Below, in pieces: positions 1 through 13,963 of a stretch of 64,000 nucleotides of DNA; positions within the stretch are counted from its first letter, which is position 1, and each line of letters opens with the position of its first letter. The stretch lies in contig NW_026570269.1 in assembly GCF_019649055.1 (NCBI RefSeq), forward strand, positions 124,001 through 188,000. The letters are read 5' to 3'. The notes under the pieces were generated by a model, which did no database searches, was not told the DNA's origin, and saw only the letters and a list, made by a program, of their open reading frames with translations. This stretch comes from Paramacrobiotus metropolitanus. Taxonomy: Eukaryota > Tardigrada > Eutardigrada > Parachela > Macrobiotidae. Position numbers and translations under genes: made by a program.

Positions 1-95
1 CAGAAGCTCTACCCGATGAAGTTGCACCATGTGTTATCATCTAAAAAGTGGCGCCCGATGAAGTTTAACCATGTTTTATCATCTCAAAAAATTGC
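1..95. repeat. two-copy tandem repeat, about 42 bp unit
   Basis: The motif CCCGATGAAGTT followed by ACCATG and TTATCATCT recurs at about positions 12 and 54, giving two imperfect copies of a unit of about 42 bp. The array may extend left of the window. Confidence 0.7.
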
Positions 96-99
96 ATGC

Positions 100-540
100 A
101 CCATCAGTAGCGACTCAGTTTTCACGTCAAACATGTAGGAAAGTTGAGAATCTCGTGTCGAGCAAGAAAATCTCAGAATGTCAAGGCACAGTTCAAGGAC
201 AGACAGGAATCAGACAGGTGGAATGTTATGCAGCATGTGGTAAGGATTGTGAGAATGCACCCGGCGTGGCGCCAAGCAAGACGGTAAGACAATAGGAATC
301 TTGAAATGTCGCGTCAAGCATGAAAGAAACTTGAGAATGTCGCGTCAGAGTCACAGGACAGATAATTAGGCAGCTGGAATGTTGAGATTGTCATATAAAG
401 CACGTGGGAAAGTAAAGAAGCGAAAGTGAGAATGCACCTGGTGCGGCGCCATGCACTTCGTAGCACAATAAGATTCTTGAGATTGTCGCGTCAAAGTTGA
501 AGGAGAGACAGTAATTAAACAGAGAGAATCTCAAAGAAAG
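100..540. repeat. degenerate long-period tandem repeat
   Basis: The core GTCGCGTCAA (with variants) followed by GAGAATGTC-like sequence occurs near 122, 309 and 486, so the period is about 177-187 bp. GAATGCACC followed by GCGGCGCCA-like sequence occurs near 255 and 431 with the same spacing. The copies have diverged. No gene is seen here; the short open frame at 71-295 is a by-product of the repeat. Confidence 0.6.
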
Positions 541-1064
541 AATTTGTGAACGACGCAAAGAAGGTATAACTTGGTGTAACTAAATGTATGCAGGGATGAA
601 AACTATGAGAAAGTGCGGAAAAAAGTACTTAACACGTACACATTCACTTACCGTATGGAGCCCTCCAGAATGCGGACACTTCTCTACTCCGCCAGCACTA
701 ACACGTGCTGTTCCGTGCCAGTCAATCAGTACAAGATGAGAAATAGTCCAAAATCAGTACCGATCCGAGTGCAAAATTAACAAAACGCGGACATCAACAA
801 TGATAACATTAAAATAAAACCCTTTCAAACGTGCAAACGATCTTTGCAGTTTCCAGCAAAACAACTTTCATAATGATAGCACACGATCACGCACGTTAAT
901 CCAGTTGTAGTGCTGCAGATATAATTCCTTAGATGGTGACTTACAGAAGTGAAAACTAAGAATGATGACTTGGAAAGTTTGACCTGTGCACTTGATCACA
1001 AGTCACTGCACATCTGGTTTAAAGTGGCATCGTAATATAATGTCAGCCAATACACTGTTGTACG

Positions 1065-1290
1065 CGGTGCATTATGGGCGGTATACAGATCAAACCGACC
1101 AATACGCTATTGTACACAGTACATGAACTGTACGCTATTCGTACACACCATCAGACCAAACTGATTTGTACGTATATACAGTACAGTGCACAGACCATAA
1201 TCCGCTATTCGTATACCCTCCAGTGCATGGGGGCGGTACTTAGGCCAAACCGACCAATAGGAGAGCCCGCTATTGTTACTACCATCAACC
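1065..1290. repeat. diverged direct repeat, about 154 bp period
   Basis: GGGCGGTA followed by CAAACCGACCAATA and a CGCTATTGT-type block appears near 1077 and again near 1231. Between the copies lie several short GTAC-rich repeats. It lies just downstream of the minus-strand gene ending at 1301. Confidence 0.5.
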
Positions 1291-1300
1291 GCTGTTGTTA

Positions 1301-1774
1301 CTACTTCTCTTCTCTGACCGGTCCATCATAGTCACCGTTATAATAGTAATAGTTTCCTTTGTATTTGGGATTATATGATGGAGTGTAACTTAATCCAACG
1401 TAGGGATTAATGAATGGCCACCAGGGAAAGAATGGGGGAACGCCAATACCATTGCCACCACCATAGCCGCCGCTACCGTAACCGCCCCCGTAACCCCCAC
1501 CTCCATAACCTCCACCGCCATATCCACCACCGTATGACACCACCACACCTGTACAGCATTACACAAATACTGTTTGCTGGTAAATTGGTAATGATCTGGT
1601 GAATTTCATTGCTCCAGTAATAAAAAGCAGACAGCAAAAGGTGGCATGAAAATATTATTAAAATTAGTAGAATAACTGAAGAACTTTAGGAATGTAATCT
1701 TGATTGTGAGAGACTTTCCATTACGTACCAAAAATGCAGGCGAGGGCTAATAAGGAATATCCTGTCCAGGGCAT
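1301..1774 (-). CDS. secreted Gly/Tyr-rich structural-type protein
   Basis: Two exons on the minus strand, 1774-1729 and 1548-1301, joined in phase 1 by a GTACGT...TACAG intron, give 97 residues. Residues 1-15 (MPWTGYSLLALACIF) look like a signal peptide core. The mature part starts near VVVSY, then runs through GGGYGGGGY repeats (about 20-45), a Trp/Pro block (PPFFPWWPF) and a Tyr-rich C-terminus ending DGPVREEK. A TATATAA motif on the minus strand near 1824-1818 lies about 45 bp upstream of the ATG. Composition suggests an extracellular matrix, cuticle, eggshell or antimicrobial glycine-rich peptide; none of these is proven. The gene at 13311 has the same layout: signal peptide, phase-1 intron, then a VVS-type start to exon 2. 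Low-complexity homology is weak evidence, so only the architecture is claimed. Confidence 0.7.
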
Positions 1775-3631
1775 TTTCAACACAAGTAATTCTTTCTCAG
1801 AATTTATGTGCTTAATTATATACTGAAATAAATCTTGGATCGACAGGAGTTCGGTACAGCAATGGAATACAATTGCGCAAATTAAAGAGAACGGATAAAG
1901 GTTAAAATCTGTGGGGATCCAATTGCACACAGCTGTTACTTGATATTCATATGTCTATGATCGATATTACTATAAGGAGATTGCGATTCTTCATCAAATT
2001 AAACAAACGAATATACTTTTACAGGGGATCCAGTTTGTAATCTAGCGTGCGACGAAAAAATGAAGAACGCCATCAACACGCTTTTATTATTATTTTTCAA
2101 TGCAGTGTGCACTGCGATTGCACAAGGCGACCGCAGTAAGAACGAAGCCGCAATGTTTTACTGTTTAAAAAACGAACTTGCCCTTGTTCCAAAATCAACG
2201 CACCCTGTTTAATATAATTACGGCCAAATTTTGATTTTGTAAGGTTATAATTAAAAGAGGACAATGTGCGATGCACCACGAACTTGTAAAATGGAGCATC
2301 GCGCATCAAAAGCTACTCGTAGCTAACTGATGCGACATTTCGCGGCGATCGCGACGCCGGCGATAACATTAGCGGTATTTCAACTCATGGTAGAAAACGC
2401 AGTAAAACGTTTACAACGTAATCTATTAAAATTAATAGTCTACAATGTGCCATAATGATGTCTTTTTCCTTTGCATGTTCCTTTACTAGTACATGTTCCT
2501 TTACGCGTTGTTTATAAAACTGCTATCTATATTACAGCATTATAAAATTATTACTGCATGTGGAGATAGTTACTTATCTCAAACCGGAAGCAGCACATTG
2601 AACTTTTCCCCACTCATAAACTGGTCTAAAACTTTCAAAAATATTCTTAACATATGCAGTTATATACAATGTCACCAGTGGTGATATTTCGTAACAATTC
2701 AAAGCAACACAAAGGAAATATCAGAAGGAATGGAAACCGTACGTTATGAGAGTTGCAGACGAAAACTGCGCGCTGTAGTACCATACATGCTGTGAAATTT
2801 GCACGGAGCAGTGCATTACCGGTGGTCGCTTTAATTAAAGTAATGGGGAAAACTCGATGACTGTTTAGTTCGAGATGATGGTTAGGTACCACCGTACCAG
2901 AAATCCGGTTAGACAATAACGTTTCTAGCGGTCAGCGTTGGAGGCTTGGAGCGTGTAGATCATATAATAATATACCACTACGGACGATCAGTTTCAGACC
3001 TTTTGAACATCTTTCGTATTCAGCGTTTCAAGTTCCGACATTTTCCCGTTCCCACATGGAAATAAGTACTGTACCTTCCGCGATGGCTTAGAATGATAAG
3101 TAAGCAGATACGAACAATACACAGGACTGACTGCCGACTGGTGAAGTTTGGAGGAGGGAGATTATGAAAATTAATGTACAATACATTGTGCAGTGGTTCT
3201 ACCGTACAGCAAGTACAGTATTGTTATCACTCACTCGTAAGAACCGTACACAGTGTTACACAATGGATCCCAAACCTGAAAATAATTGCAAATACAACGT
3301 TGTGCTAAACCCAAATAAATGATTTCTCTTCAAGATTATTCATTTTGCAATCAACTGTGCCGCCACGATGAAAATGCAAACAAGTCATCAAGCACGTTGG
3401 CAATTCCGGTCAAGCGAAAATCATCAGAAAACATTAAACTTCACAATTCGGATCAGCAGCTAAAAAAGAGAAACAAAACCGCTCAACACTGAAAACACAG
3501 CTTCTGGGAAAACAAAGATCGAACGCCGCGTAAAATGGAACGCACCGAACTAAGAGACAGCACTATTACCCGAACACATTCAGTTTGTTACTGTATGTAC
3601 ACTAGCCAAAAACGTACAGTACTACCCCCAT
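1775..3631. other. intergenic, no gene seen
   Basis: AT-rich sequence between two minus-strand genes. The open frames here (2097-2309, 2647-2916 and others) have no recognisable domain, no consistent splice structure and no codon bias. A short GC-rich patch lies at 2330-2370. Confidence 0.5.
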
Positions 3632-4905
3632 CTAATACCGATTCTTGGGATCACGGCCCTTGCCAGCATCCGAGTCCCTTCGCTGCTGCTGATCACGGGT
3701 CTGAGACTGTTGATCTCGGGATGTGGCATCATGGAGGGTCTGAGAGGCCTTGTCCTTCAGATCAGAGGCCTTATGCTTCACTTCCGCCGCCATATCCGCC
3801 GCTTTCTCTTTCACGTTCTCCCAGGCGTTGGCCGCTTTATCGGCAATACCACCGGGCTGTGAAAGAGATTCCTTCACGTTTTGTGCGGCATCCTTGGCCT
3901 TTGATAGCAGATCGTCACCGGCACCCTGGGCGCGATTGCCACCGGCCTCCGCTCGGTCTTTAGCATACTCGGCCTCACGGCCCACTTTCCGCTGGACATC
4001 CGCCGCACCAGCTTTGGTTTGGTCCCAGGCGGAGGCGGCTTTGTCCTTCAACTTGCCAGCTTCATGTTTCACTTCACCCTGTAGCCAAACGGTACTGTAC
4101 TCTGTACATTCTTACCCACTTGAAACTATATTCCTACCCACTTGTCTACTGTAGCGTGTAACATAAACTAAACTGTTTTAGCAAAATTAATGATCTACGT
4201 AACAGAAATACCATGCACTCCAACCAATACGTAATTCAACAGGATAAATCACAATGTCGAAGACTGTCTCGCGTCTTCCGTCGTTAACTTATTATTGTTA
4301 GAACCTTGATTTACACTGGTGAGAGCTTTACAGTGTTACGCTGACTTATAGAACTGGAAACCCGGAAAGAGATACTGTTTGAAAATTTTGGGCGTGCCGC
4401 TGACGCTACTTACAAATTAACAACTTAACATTGTAACGGTTTGAATGTACCTAACCGATGCATTACAGTATCAGAACGCAATCCCGAACCTTGGGCTTAC
4501 AGTTAAGTTATGAAAGGTAAAACAGAAAACAGTAGTTTACCGAAAACGGCAAACTACTTACAATTGTTATGAATTACCGACTGACGGTACTTACTGTACT
4601 TAAAAGTTTAAACCAGTCTAATGAGTCTATACTCTATAGATTTCTTTATGGACTATGCAGAGACACGTTATCGCCTCACTGAATACCAGCCAGCGAAATG
4701 TTTAAACGGTTCAGCAGACCTCGCATCTCACCTTAATATCTTTTGCTTCCGCCTTAACTTGTTCCCAGGAAGATTTGGCAGCATCCTTCGCGGAACCAGG
4801 ACTCTTCGGACCACTCGCATAGGTAGCAGCCTGGATCGCAGCGTACTGGTTGTTAACAGCCAACGCACGGCTGCATGCACGTCCTGCGCTACGGGCTACG
4901 AACAT
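3632..4905 (-). CDS. mitochondrial LEA-like (group 3) desiccation protein
   Basis: Two exons on the minus strand, 4905-4732 and 4078-3632, join in phase 0 (AAG|gtgaga ... ctacag|GGT) to give about 206 residues. The N-terminus starts at MFVARSAGRACSRALAV. It is rich in Arg, Ala and Ser and has no acidic residue in about the first 35, as expected of a mitochondrial presequence. From about residue 40 the protein is almost all Ala, Lys, Asp, Glu and Gln, with 11-mer-like amphipathic repeats such as KLKDKAASAWDQTKAGAADV, ADKAANAWENVKEKAADMA and KHKASDLKDKASQTLHDATS. It ends in a hydrophilic Gln/Arg/Asp tail. Group 3 LEA proteins are disordered when hydrated, fold into helices on drying and protect membranes and enzymes; mitochondrial forms are known in anhydrobiotic animals. 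The first in-frame ATG is at 4905; a frame continuing five codons upstream has only a TTG. Apolipoprotein-like coiled coils are an alternative, but the composition favours LEA. Confidence 0.78.
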
Positions 4906-6812
4906 TGTTGCAATTTGCAAACAGTTATGTTAAAGACAAGGCAAAAGACGCTCAAAACTTGAAGAAAGCTTTTGCGAATGATTTGAAATGAAAAGTTAAT
5001 GCACGCTCCGTACTCCTATTTATCCAGCACAAGACAGTCAATGATCATGCTCATGTGCGGTCTTACAGTCTTACTTCAGTACAGAAGGAACATTCCGCGG
5101 TGGTTGCCAACGAACTGAGGGGTAGACAGTAGACTACACCGTAATTCGGTCTGACAGGGAAAATCCCATGACGTTGCTCAATAGTGGAATTTCCAACAAC
5201 GTCAATGGATTTGGAAATCATTGTCGGCCATCATCGGGCCATGCTTCTCGATTCTCGAAATGGATACCCGATACTTCTCTTATCGTTCCATTTCCAATTA
5301 TCACACGAGTACTTCACTGTACTTATTGAAAGAGTCAGAAAGACCGAAAGGGCTGGGTTAAACACTGATGGCAACGTAGTCGCCCTGGTGCGGCGGATGT
5401 TTTGACAGTGTACAATACTTGGACTTGGAGTTTTGGATAGTCTGCGCGTTTTCTGTACGAGTATACGGTTAACCGTTTAAATAACATGCTTACGATAACA
5501 ATTTACGAATGTTTAGTTAGAATCGTTTCGTTAGAATGTTTACGGTAAATATCATATACAGTATTATTTTGTCAAAAGCTCATGACCCAAGACAAGTTTT
5601 TACCATGTTTACACTGGACTTCAAAAATCAAAATTATGTTTACACATCCATCCATGCGCATTAATTATTCAGCGCATATAATGCTAGCGCTGTGGCTGTA
5701 GCATCTTTATTCAATTATTCTTTATGAACTACACACTACACAGTACTAAGTCCTATTATTATTACGGACCTTTCGGGCACTGTTTATACGGCTAAGGCTA
5801 TTTTGCCGCGGTAAGAACAATATGCGGCACTATAGCTGGTTGGCTATTTTGCCGCAAAAACTGCGGCAAAATAGTCACTCCGAAATGTTAACATATGGGA
5901 TGTGACGTGCGTGCGTGCGTACGACGGCACTATCGCCTATCGCAGCAACACCCACGCGAACCGGACAGCGGCAAAGGCCGAGCAGAACAAAACCGGAACG
6001 CAACATCACTCAGTATAGTCTGTTTTTTCCTGTCGGGGTTGAGACACTGCTTCCTGTCGGGGTTGAGACACTGACGTTTTGCACCGAATGGACCATCTCT
6101 AGATCTAAGACTCTACTAATGCTACTCCATCTCAAAGCCCATTTTCGGTTTTTATGGTATCTTTACAGAATCATAAGTCCCGAGTTTTCGTTCACATCCA
6201 TAACACTGGTAGTACCAGTCTGGTACTGACGCTGAGAGTGACAAGTGACAAATACTCGGGAATCGGAGTGCTTCGGTAACCGGAACCAATCGGAAGCTTT
6301 TGAACCAGCCAATCTGTATAAGAATCTGTATGCACTATGCACTACGTATGTATTTGTATTGTATAATTAAACTGTTTAAGAATAAGAATGTATTCCAGCC
6401 TGTCAGTAAGGCAGTTTCAGGTAAAAAAATATGCTGATTTTTATTGTGTAATCAGTTTGCGTTCAATAAAAAGGTAATGATGCGTAAACGGTAAACTGAT
6501 TCCTAATAATTATCCTAAAGCCTAAAGGAGTCCATGACTCCATGCTGTCAGTAGGTTTTGGCCGTATCAGCTTTACATAGGCTGAGTACAATGCATGATC
6601 TGTAAGTATGTATAAACTATAAAGTACGATTCACATTCTATAATCCATTATTTTGCCCGTGGCCAGCATTCAGCCAACTTGGGTTTGTTTCAAACCTTTG
6701 CAAACAAACACCGATACGTCTGCAAGCCAGTGGAGGCACTTGAGGTGCAGGCACTTTATAAACGTTCCTCCAGACTTTTTCCATCTGATCTTTTCTTCTA
6801 ACGTCCGCAATC
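4906..6812. other. intergenic, promoter side of two divergent genes
   Basis: This gap holds the upstream regions of the minus-strand LEA-like gene and the plus-strand aminotransferase. No gene was recognised. Poly-purine and GTAC-rich stretches are common, and a 24-bp tandem duplication is listed separately. Confidence 0.5.
6027..6073. repeat. 24-bp tandem duplication
   Basis: Two back-to-back copies of TTCCTGTCGGGGTTGAGACA plus CTG are identical over at least 23 positions, which implies a recent duplication. Confidence 0.85.
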
Positions 6813-10110
<3,298 letters not shown>

Positions 10111-10763
10111 TAACGAGAGAACAACGCTTTAGTATTTATTTGTTTTTATTATTTTGGCTTCCGCGCTTTCATGGTATTCGATGGTTCTGACATTTTGTGA
10201 TGTGTTCTGGTTTTAATTAATTTTAATTTTGTTGTGACAGCTTGAATGCTAAGACGTGGATTTGCTCCAGGCAAGTGCCAAAAGGTGCTTTTATTTGCTT
10301 ACGAGTATAGTAAGTACTGTACTTGCGTAATTTAAAGTCGCGTATTTCTTATGTTTTCCCGGAACCGTGCTTAACGGTGGCGACGTGGCGTTATTCCTTC
10401 AATAAAGAAAGCGTTGCGCTTGATTAGATCTTAGAATTAGAGGCATACTTGCATATTTGGGTTAATTTTCCGAATTTTACGTTGATTGCTTACTGTAGGT
10501 TAATTACTACGGGTACTCGTACTGATTCGTATCCTTCGAAATTTAGATTAGGTACGCGTGGTAGGAAGGCTATTAGCTATTGGCTATCACCAATTCGTTC
10601 CTCGCCGGTCATGGGATAACAGTAACCAGAAAAACGCTTGAGAACGAACATACTGACGCTGCTGTTTATAGATACGACATGCTACGGTAGATGCACACCA
10701 CCCTCTCGGTTTTCGAAGGGTTAAGAAGAACAGTATTTACAGACCGTTTATGTAACGGTAAAT
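10111..10763. other. 3' region between convergent genes
   Basis: Contains the 3' UTR of the aminotransferase gene with an AATAAA poly(A) signal at 10401-10406, about 290 bases after the stop. No other gene is seen. Confidence 0.55.
10401..10406 (+). promoter_or_regulatory. candidate poly(A) signal of GOT1
   Basis: A canonical AATAAA hexamer downstream of the aminotransferase stop codon. Confidence 0.4.
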
Positions 10764-11453
10764 TCATACATTTCCTGCCACGACTGATGTTTTGGCCTTT
10801 GCCAGTTTTCTTTTATCAAGTGCTTTCGCAAATTGCATCAAAGAGAATTTCAGCACCTTCTTGCGATCATTCGCGTTCGACGCCTGGTTTTCGCTTTGGC
10901 CGGCATCACTACGGTCGTCGTCTTCTTCCTCCAGGACATCTTCCACTGTCTCCACCGTCGTAGTGGCCCCGCTAACCTCTCGAATACCCTTATCCTCATC
11001 TTTTCCCGTATCATCTTTTTTCTGTTGGTCCTTTGTTTTTCCCGTTATGGGATCCATGGGATTATTAACGGACTGCGGATGGAAATCCGCGGTCAGCGGT
11101 GTCGTGGTGCCGGTGGAAGCGGAAGCATCGGTGGTGGCTGGCACAACGGCTGCCGCTTTGGATTTACTTTTGCTATCAGGGCTGGAAGGGTTGATGGGGA
11201 TATTGAGGGGATCAAAATATCCCCCTGCAATGCCGGGATCAGGAACAGCGGCACCGATACCGGGACCGCCCAATGCCCAATAGGCGAATTCCACCGGATA
11301 CATCCAGGGGAAGATCAACTGACTGTTGCATAATGCTGACAACGGCAAAACAACAAAAACGAACACCAGTGATCCACAACCTAACTGTATTTACGTAATT
11401 TGCGTACCTGTTCCTACAAGCAGACATCCTAAAATATCCAGGACTCGGTGCAT
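10764..11453 (-). CDS. secreted low-complexity protein with Asp/Lys-rich tail
   Basis: An open frame on the minus strand runs from 11390 to the stop at 10764. It reads CGSLVFVVLPLSALCNSQ (hydrophobic, signal-like), an aromatic/Gly/Pro block (FPWMYPVEFAYWALGGPGIG), a Ser/Thr/Ala/Pro linker, an acidic stretch (DVLEEEDDDRSDAG) and a basic C-terminus. No in-frame ATG lies before the hydrophobic stretch within this frame. The nearest one at 11453 (MHRVLDILGCLLVGTG) is in the same frame but separated by one TAA at 11393-11391. Removing the 27 bases from 11407 to 11381, which start GT and end AG, would join two halves of one long hydrophobic signal region in frame, but 27 bases is very short for an animal intron. 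The start is therefore uncertain. Function unknown; it is likely an extracellular structural or mineral- or ion-binding type protein. Confidence 0.55.
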
Positions 11454-13240
11454 GACTTTGGTTGTTCGGAAGGAACGTCACACGATCTGGTGTCGACGTG
11501 TCGTTATCAGTGTGATCACCTTTACAATATGTAGTTTTAGCGCTAGTTGACCCGGACACAAGGCTAACTCTAATTATATCCAATTTGCATCCAGCAGTTT
11601 ACGGTACGTGCCTAGCTAACTTAAAAATATAAATTAAATCAACATACACCTCAATGAAAAGCACTTGCTCCACTCAAACACCACATTACTTTCCGCTAAC
11701 AATAAGAAACCGCTGTACATTAATTACAGTGTTCGTTCTTGAATTCGTTCGTCATCGTGTGCATTGACCATGGCCATGAACAAGTCCTAGATGGCTAGAT
11801 GAGCTCTGTACAAAATCAAAAATTGCAACTGCCGTGAAGATATCAACGAATGTGTTCGTTGCTCCGCAGAATTGAATTCCTTGGTTTAATGTCCCAGTAT
11901 GATTTGTGCACCAAATTTTATTTAAATATCTATATGTGTCCAACGGTAAGTGTGCCACTGTGCATCAGTGAAAAAGACACGAAAATATACTTTAGCGAAA
12001 TGAGCATACTGTTTTAGTTCAGCCCGTAAAATAATTATACGTTTAATACGATACCATTGATACGTACAATTCCGTTGTGGACGTACGTAGGTGAATGGCT
12101 TTCCTTATACTGCATGAACAAGCACAATTTGTAATGCAGTATTGTATACTTCTACTGCATTGTGCAATACAGTGATGTAATCAAGCAAACGCTTTTAGAT
12201 TAATTTTCGTTAAAAATATTAGGTGTGAAAAAATTTATATCTGCTGTCATGAGACATCAGATACGTACGAGACTAATACACGTACCCCAGTAGTCGTTGG
12301 AGCAGTTCTAGTTGTAACTTGTAAGTGACCACTGACCACTGGTTTCAGTTCACGAGGAACACAAACGGCTGATTCAAGGAACTAAAACAGTGCGCTATCT
12401 GAGCTTGCTAAAAAACCAGGGATGTGATACTGAAACTGTTTTTTGGAGGTTTTTAAAGTGGCATAGAGAGTTGACGATGGGATGCGCCGTATATGTTGAC
12501 ATACGGTCTGGAACCTACCGTCTCATGTGGCGGAAACAGCTGAAAATTAGGAATGAAGTGCATGATAAAGAGTATTAATTTTACGCATAAAGTGATGACC
12601 ATCCCACTAAATCGCATGAATCTGTACCTGTGCTGCAATCTAATAAGCCTTATGGCTTTTTTGCAGTATTTACCGGACTAATGTTATGCCCAATTCCACA
12701 TGCAATTAACTTGCAAGTATTATTAATTAGTTTCTACCTATGGTAGCAGCTGAGCGAGCGAGCAGTAGTTATTTGTCAACTTCCAAGCGGAATATTTTCC
12801 GATAAGTGGTGGTTTATCATAACGATCGTAATCAAAAATATCGTAATACTCGGATGTCTGCTACGCAAAGAAGTAAAATGTGTCTTCGGCGTTGCATCAG
12901 AACTTAAGTAACTTCGCAGTATGACACAAATGCCTCACAAAAAGCCTTTTAATGTGTCGTAAAAAAGCCGAAAATATTGGCATAATAAAGCGTTACATAT
13001 GTAATACGTCGCTGTTAACGTTAAATACAGTACCAACTATGAACACAATTATTTTGGCGCTACGCTACACCGTATCAATGTTTATACAGATTCAGTGAAG
13101 GATTAATAGGTAGTTCATTAGTTATTTAACATTTCATAATCAACCAATATAACAGCATCGTGTGAAAACACCTTCCGGTCTAAATTTACACCTGTAGAAT
13201 CCCAATTTATCTGCTGTCGTAACCGGCACTCTCATCGCTC
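11454..13240. other. intergenic, no gene seen
   Basis: AT-rich sequence between a minus-strand and a plus-strand secreted-protein gene, so it contains both promoters. Short open frames at 11752-11958 and 12390-12638 show no domain or splice support. Confidence 0.5.
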
Positions 13241-13244
13241 ACTT

Positions 13245-13258
13245 CCGTATATATATGG
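13245..13258 (+). promoter_or_regulatory. TATA box of Gly-rich secreted protein gene
   Basis: CGTATATATATGG sits about 55-65 bases before the ATG at 13311, leaving room for a start site near 13280 and a short 5' UTR. A strong TATA box fits a highly and conditionally expressed structural gene. Confidence 0.6.
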
Positions 13259-13310
13259 CGAGTTTTACAGTAGGTCTTCACAGTCGGTAAATCTTTCTGT
13301 AAAACTGAAA

Positions 13311-13963
13311 ATGACCGCAAAAGCGTTGATTTGTCTATTGATATCTGGCAGTGTGATTTCATCTGGTAAGTATTTAACACAAGTTCTCAGAAGTTAATTC
13401 AATGGACTGACAGCCTCGCTTATCTGCGTACGTTTGTTTATATTCAAATTATTTCTCACGTTTTTTGTGTTTAATGAAAATGCATAATGCTAGATAATCG
13501 TTTTTTAGTGGTGTCACAAGGCTGGGGCGGTGGTGGCGGCTTTGGTTACGGCGGGTTTGGACTGGGATTAGGCGGATGGGGATTAGGCTGGCCCGGTCTT
13601 TGGGGATTTGGAGGATGGCCGTTATGGGGCGGATTCGGAATGCCATGGTTTGACCCCCTGGGATCGTGGTTATTCGGTGGGGGTGGTGGTTTCGGAGGAG
13701 GCGGCTACGGAGGAGGCGGCGGCTACGGTGGAGGGGGAGGCGGTTACGGCGGTGGCGGCGGCGGTGACAGCTATGGTGGTGGCGGTGGTGGTAGTTACGG
13801 AGGAGGCGGTAACGCGTACGGTGGTGGGGCCGGAGCGGGAGGACCTGCTGGTCGTTCAGGAGCAGTTGCAGCCGGAAATGCCACAGCGGCCGGTGCAGCT
13901 GCAGCGGAAGTCATTCCACCTGGCGCGGTAGCCAACTCTTCGAATGCACTGTTGGGTGGATAA
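13311..13963 (+). CDS. secreted Gly-rich protein with Trp-rich core
   Basis: Two exons, 13311-13365 and 13509-13963, joined in phase 1 (TCTG|gtaagt ... tttttag|TG), give 169 residues. The signal peptide is MTAKALICLLISGSVISS, and the mature start is near VVSQGWGGG. Then come a Trp/Leu/Phe-Gly block (about residues 22-65, with WGLGWPGLWGFGGWPLWGG and MPWFDPL), a GGGGYGGGG array (about 65-125) and an Ala/Gly tail ending SSNALLGG. It is most likely an extracellular structural protein (cuticle, egg coat, silk- or adhesive-like); composition alone cannot choose. The exon layout and the VVS start of exon 2 match the gene at 1301-1774, so they may be distant paralogs. Open frames in other registers of the GGN-rich exon are artefacts. 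Confidence 0.75.

Noticed and set aside
1-540. CRISPR-like or satellite array
   Set aside because: The repeats are long-period and diverged with no regular spacers, so they are ordinary degenerate tandem repeats in an animal genome.
3535-4154. Plus-strand open frames of 134-142 residues
   Set aside because: They are antisense to the LEA-like exon; the GC-rich, Lys/Ala-coding strand leaves the complement open. The minus frame has the coherent protein and splice sites.
10792-11333. Two plus-strand frames of 163 and 166 residues
   Set aside because: Antisense to the secreted protein at 10764-11453. They are Ser/Val- or Gly/Arg-rich shadows without domain or leader.
13608-13931. 107-residue frame rich in Val/Ala/Glu
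   Set aside because: Shifted reading of the GGN repeat exon of the Gly-rich secreted protein.
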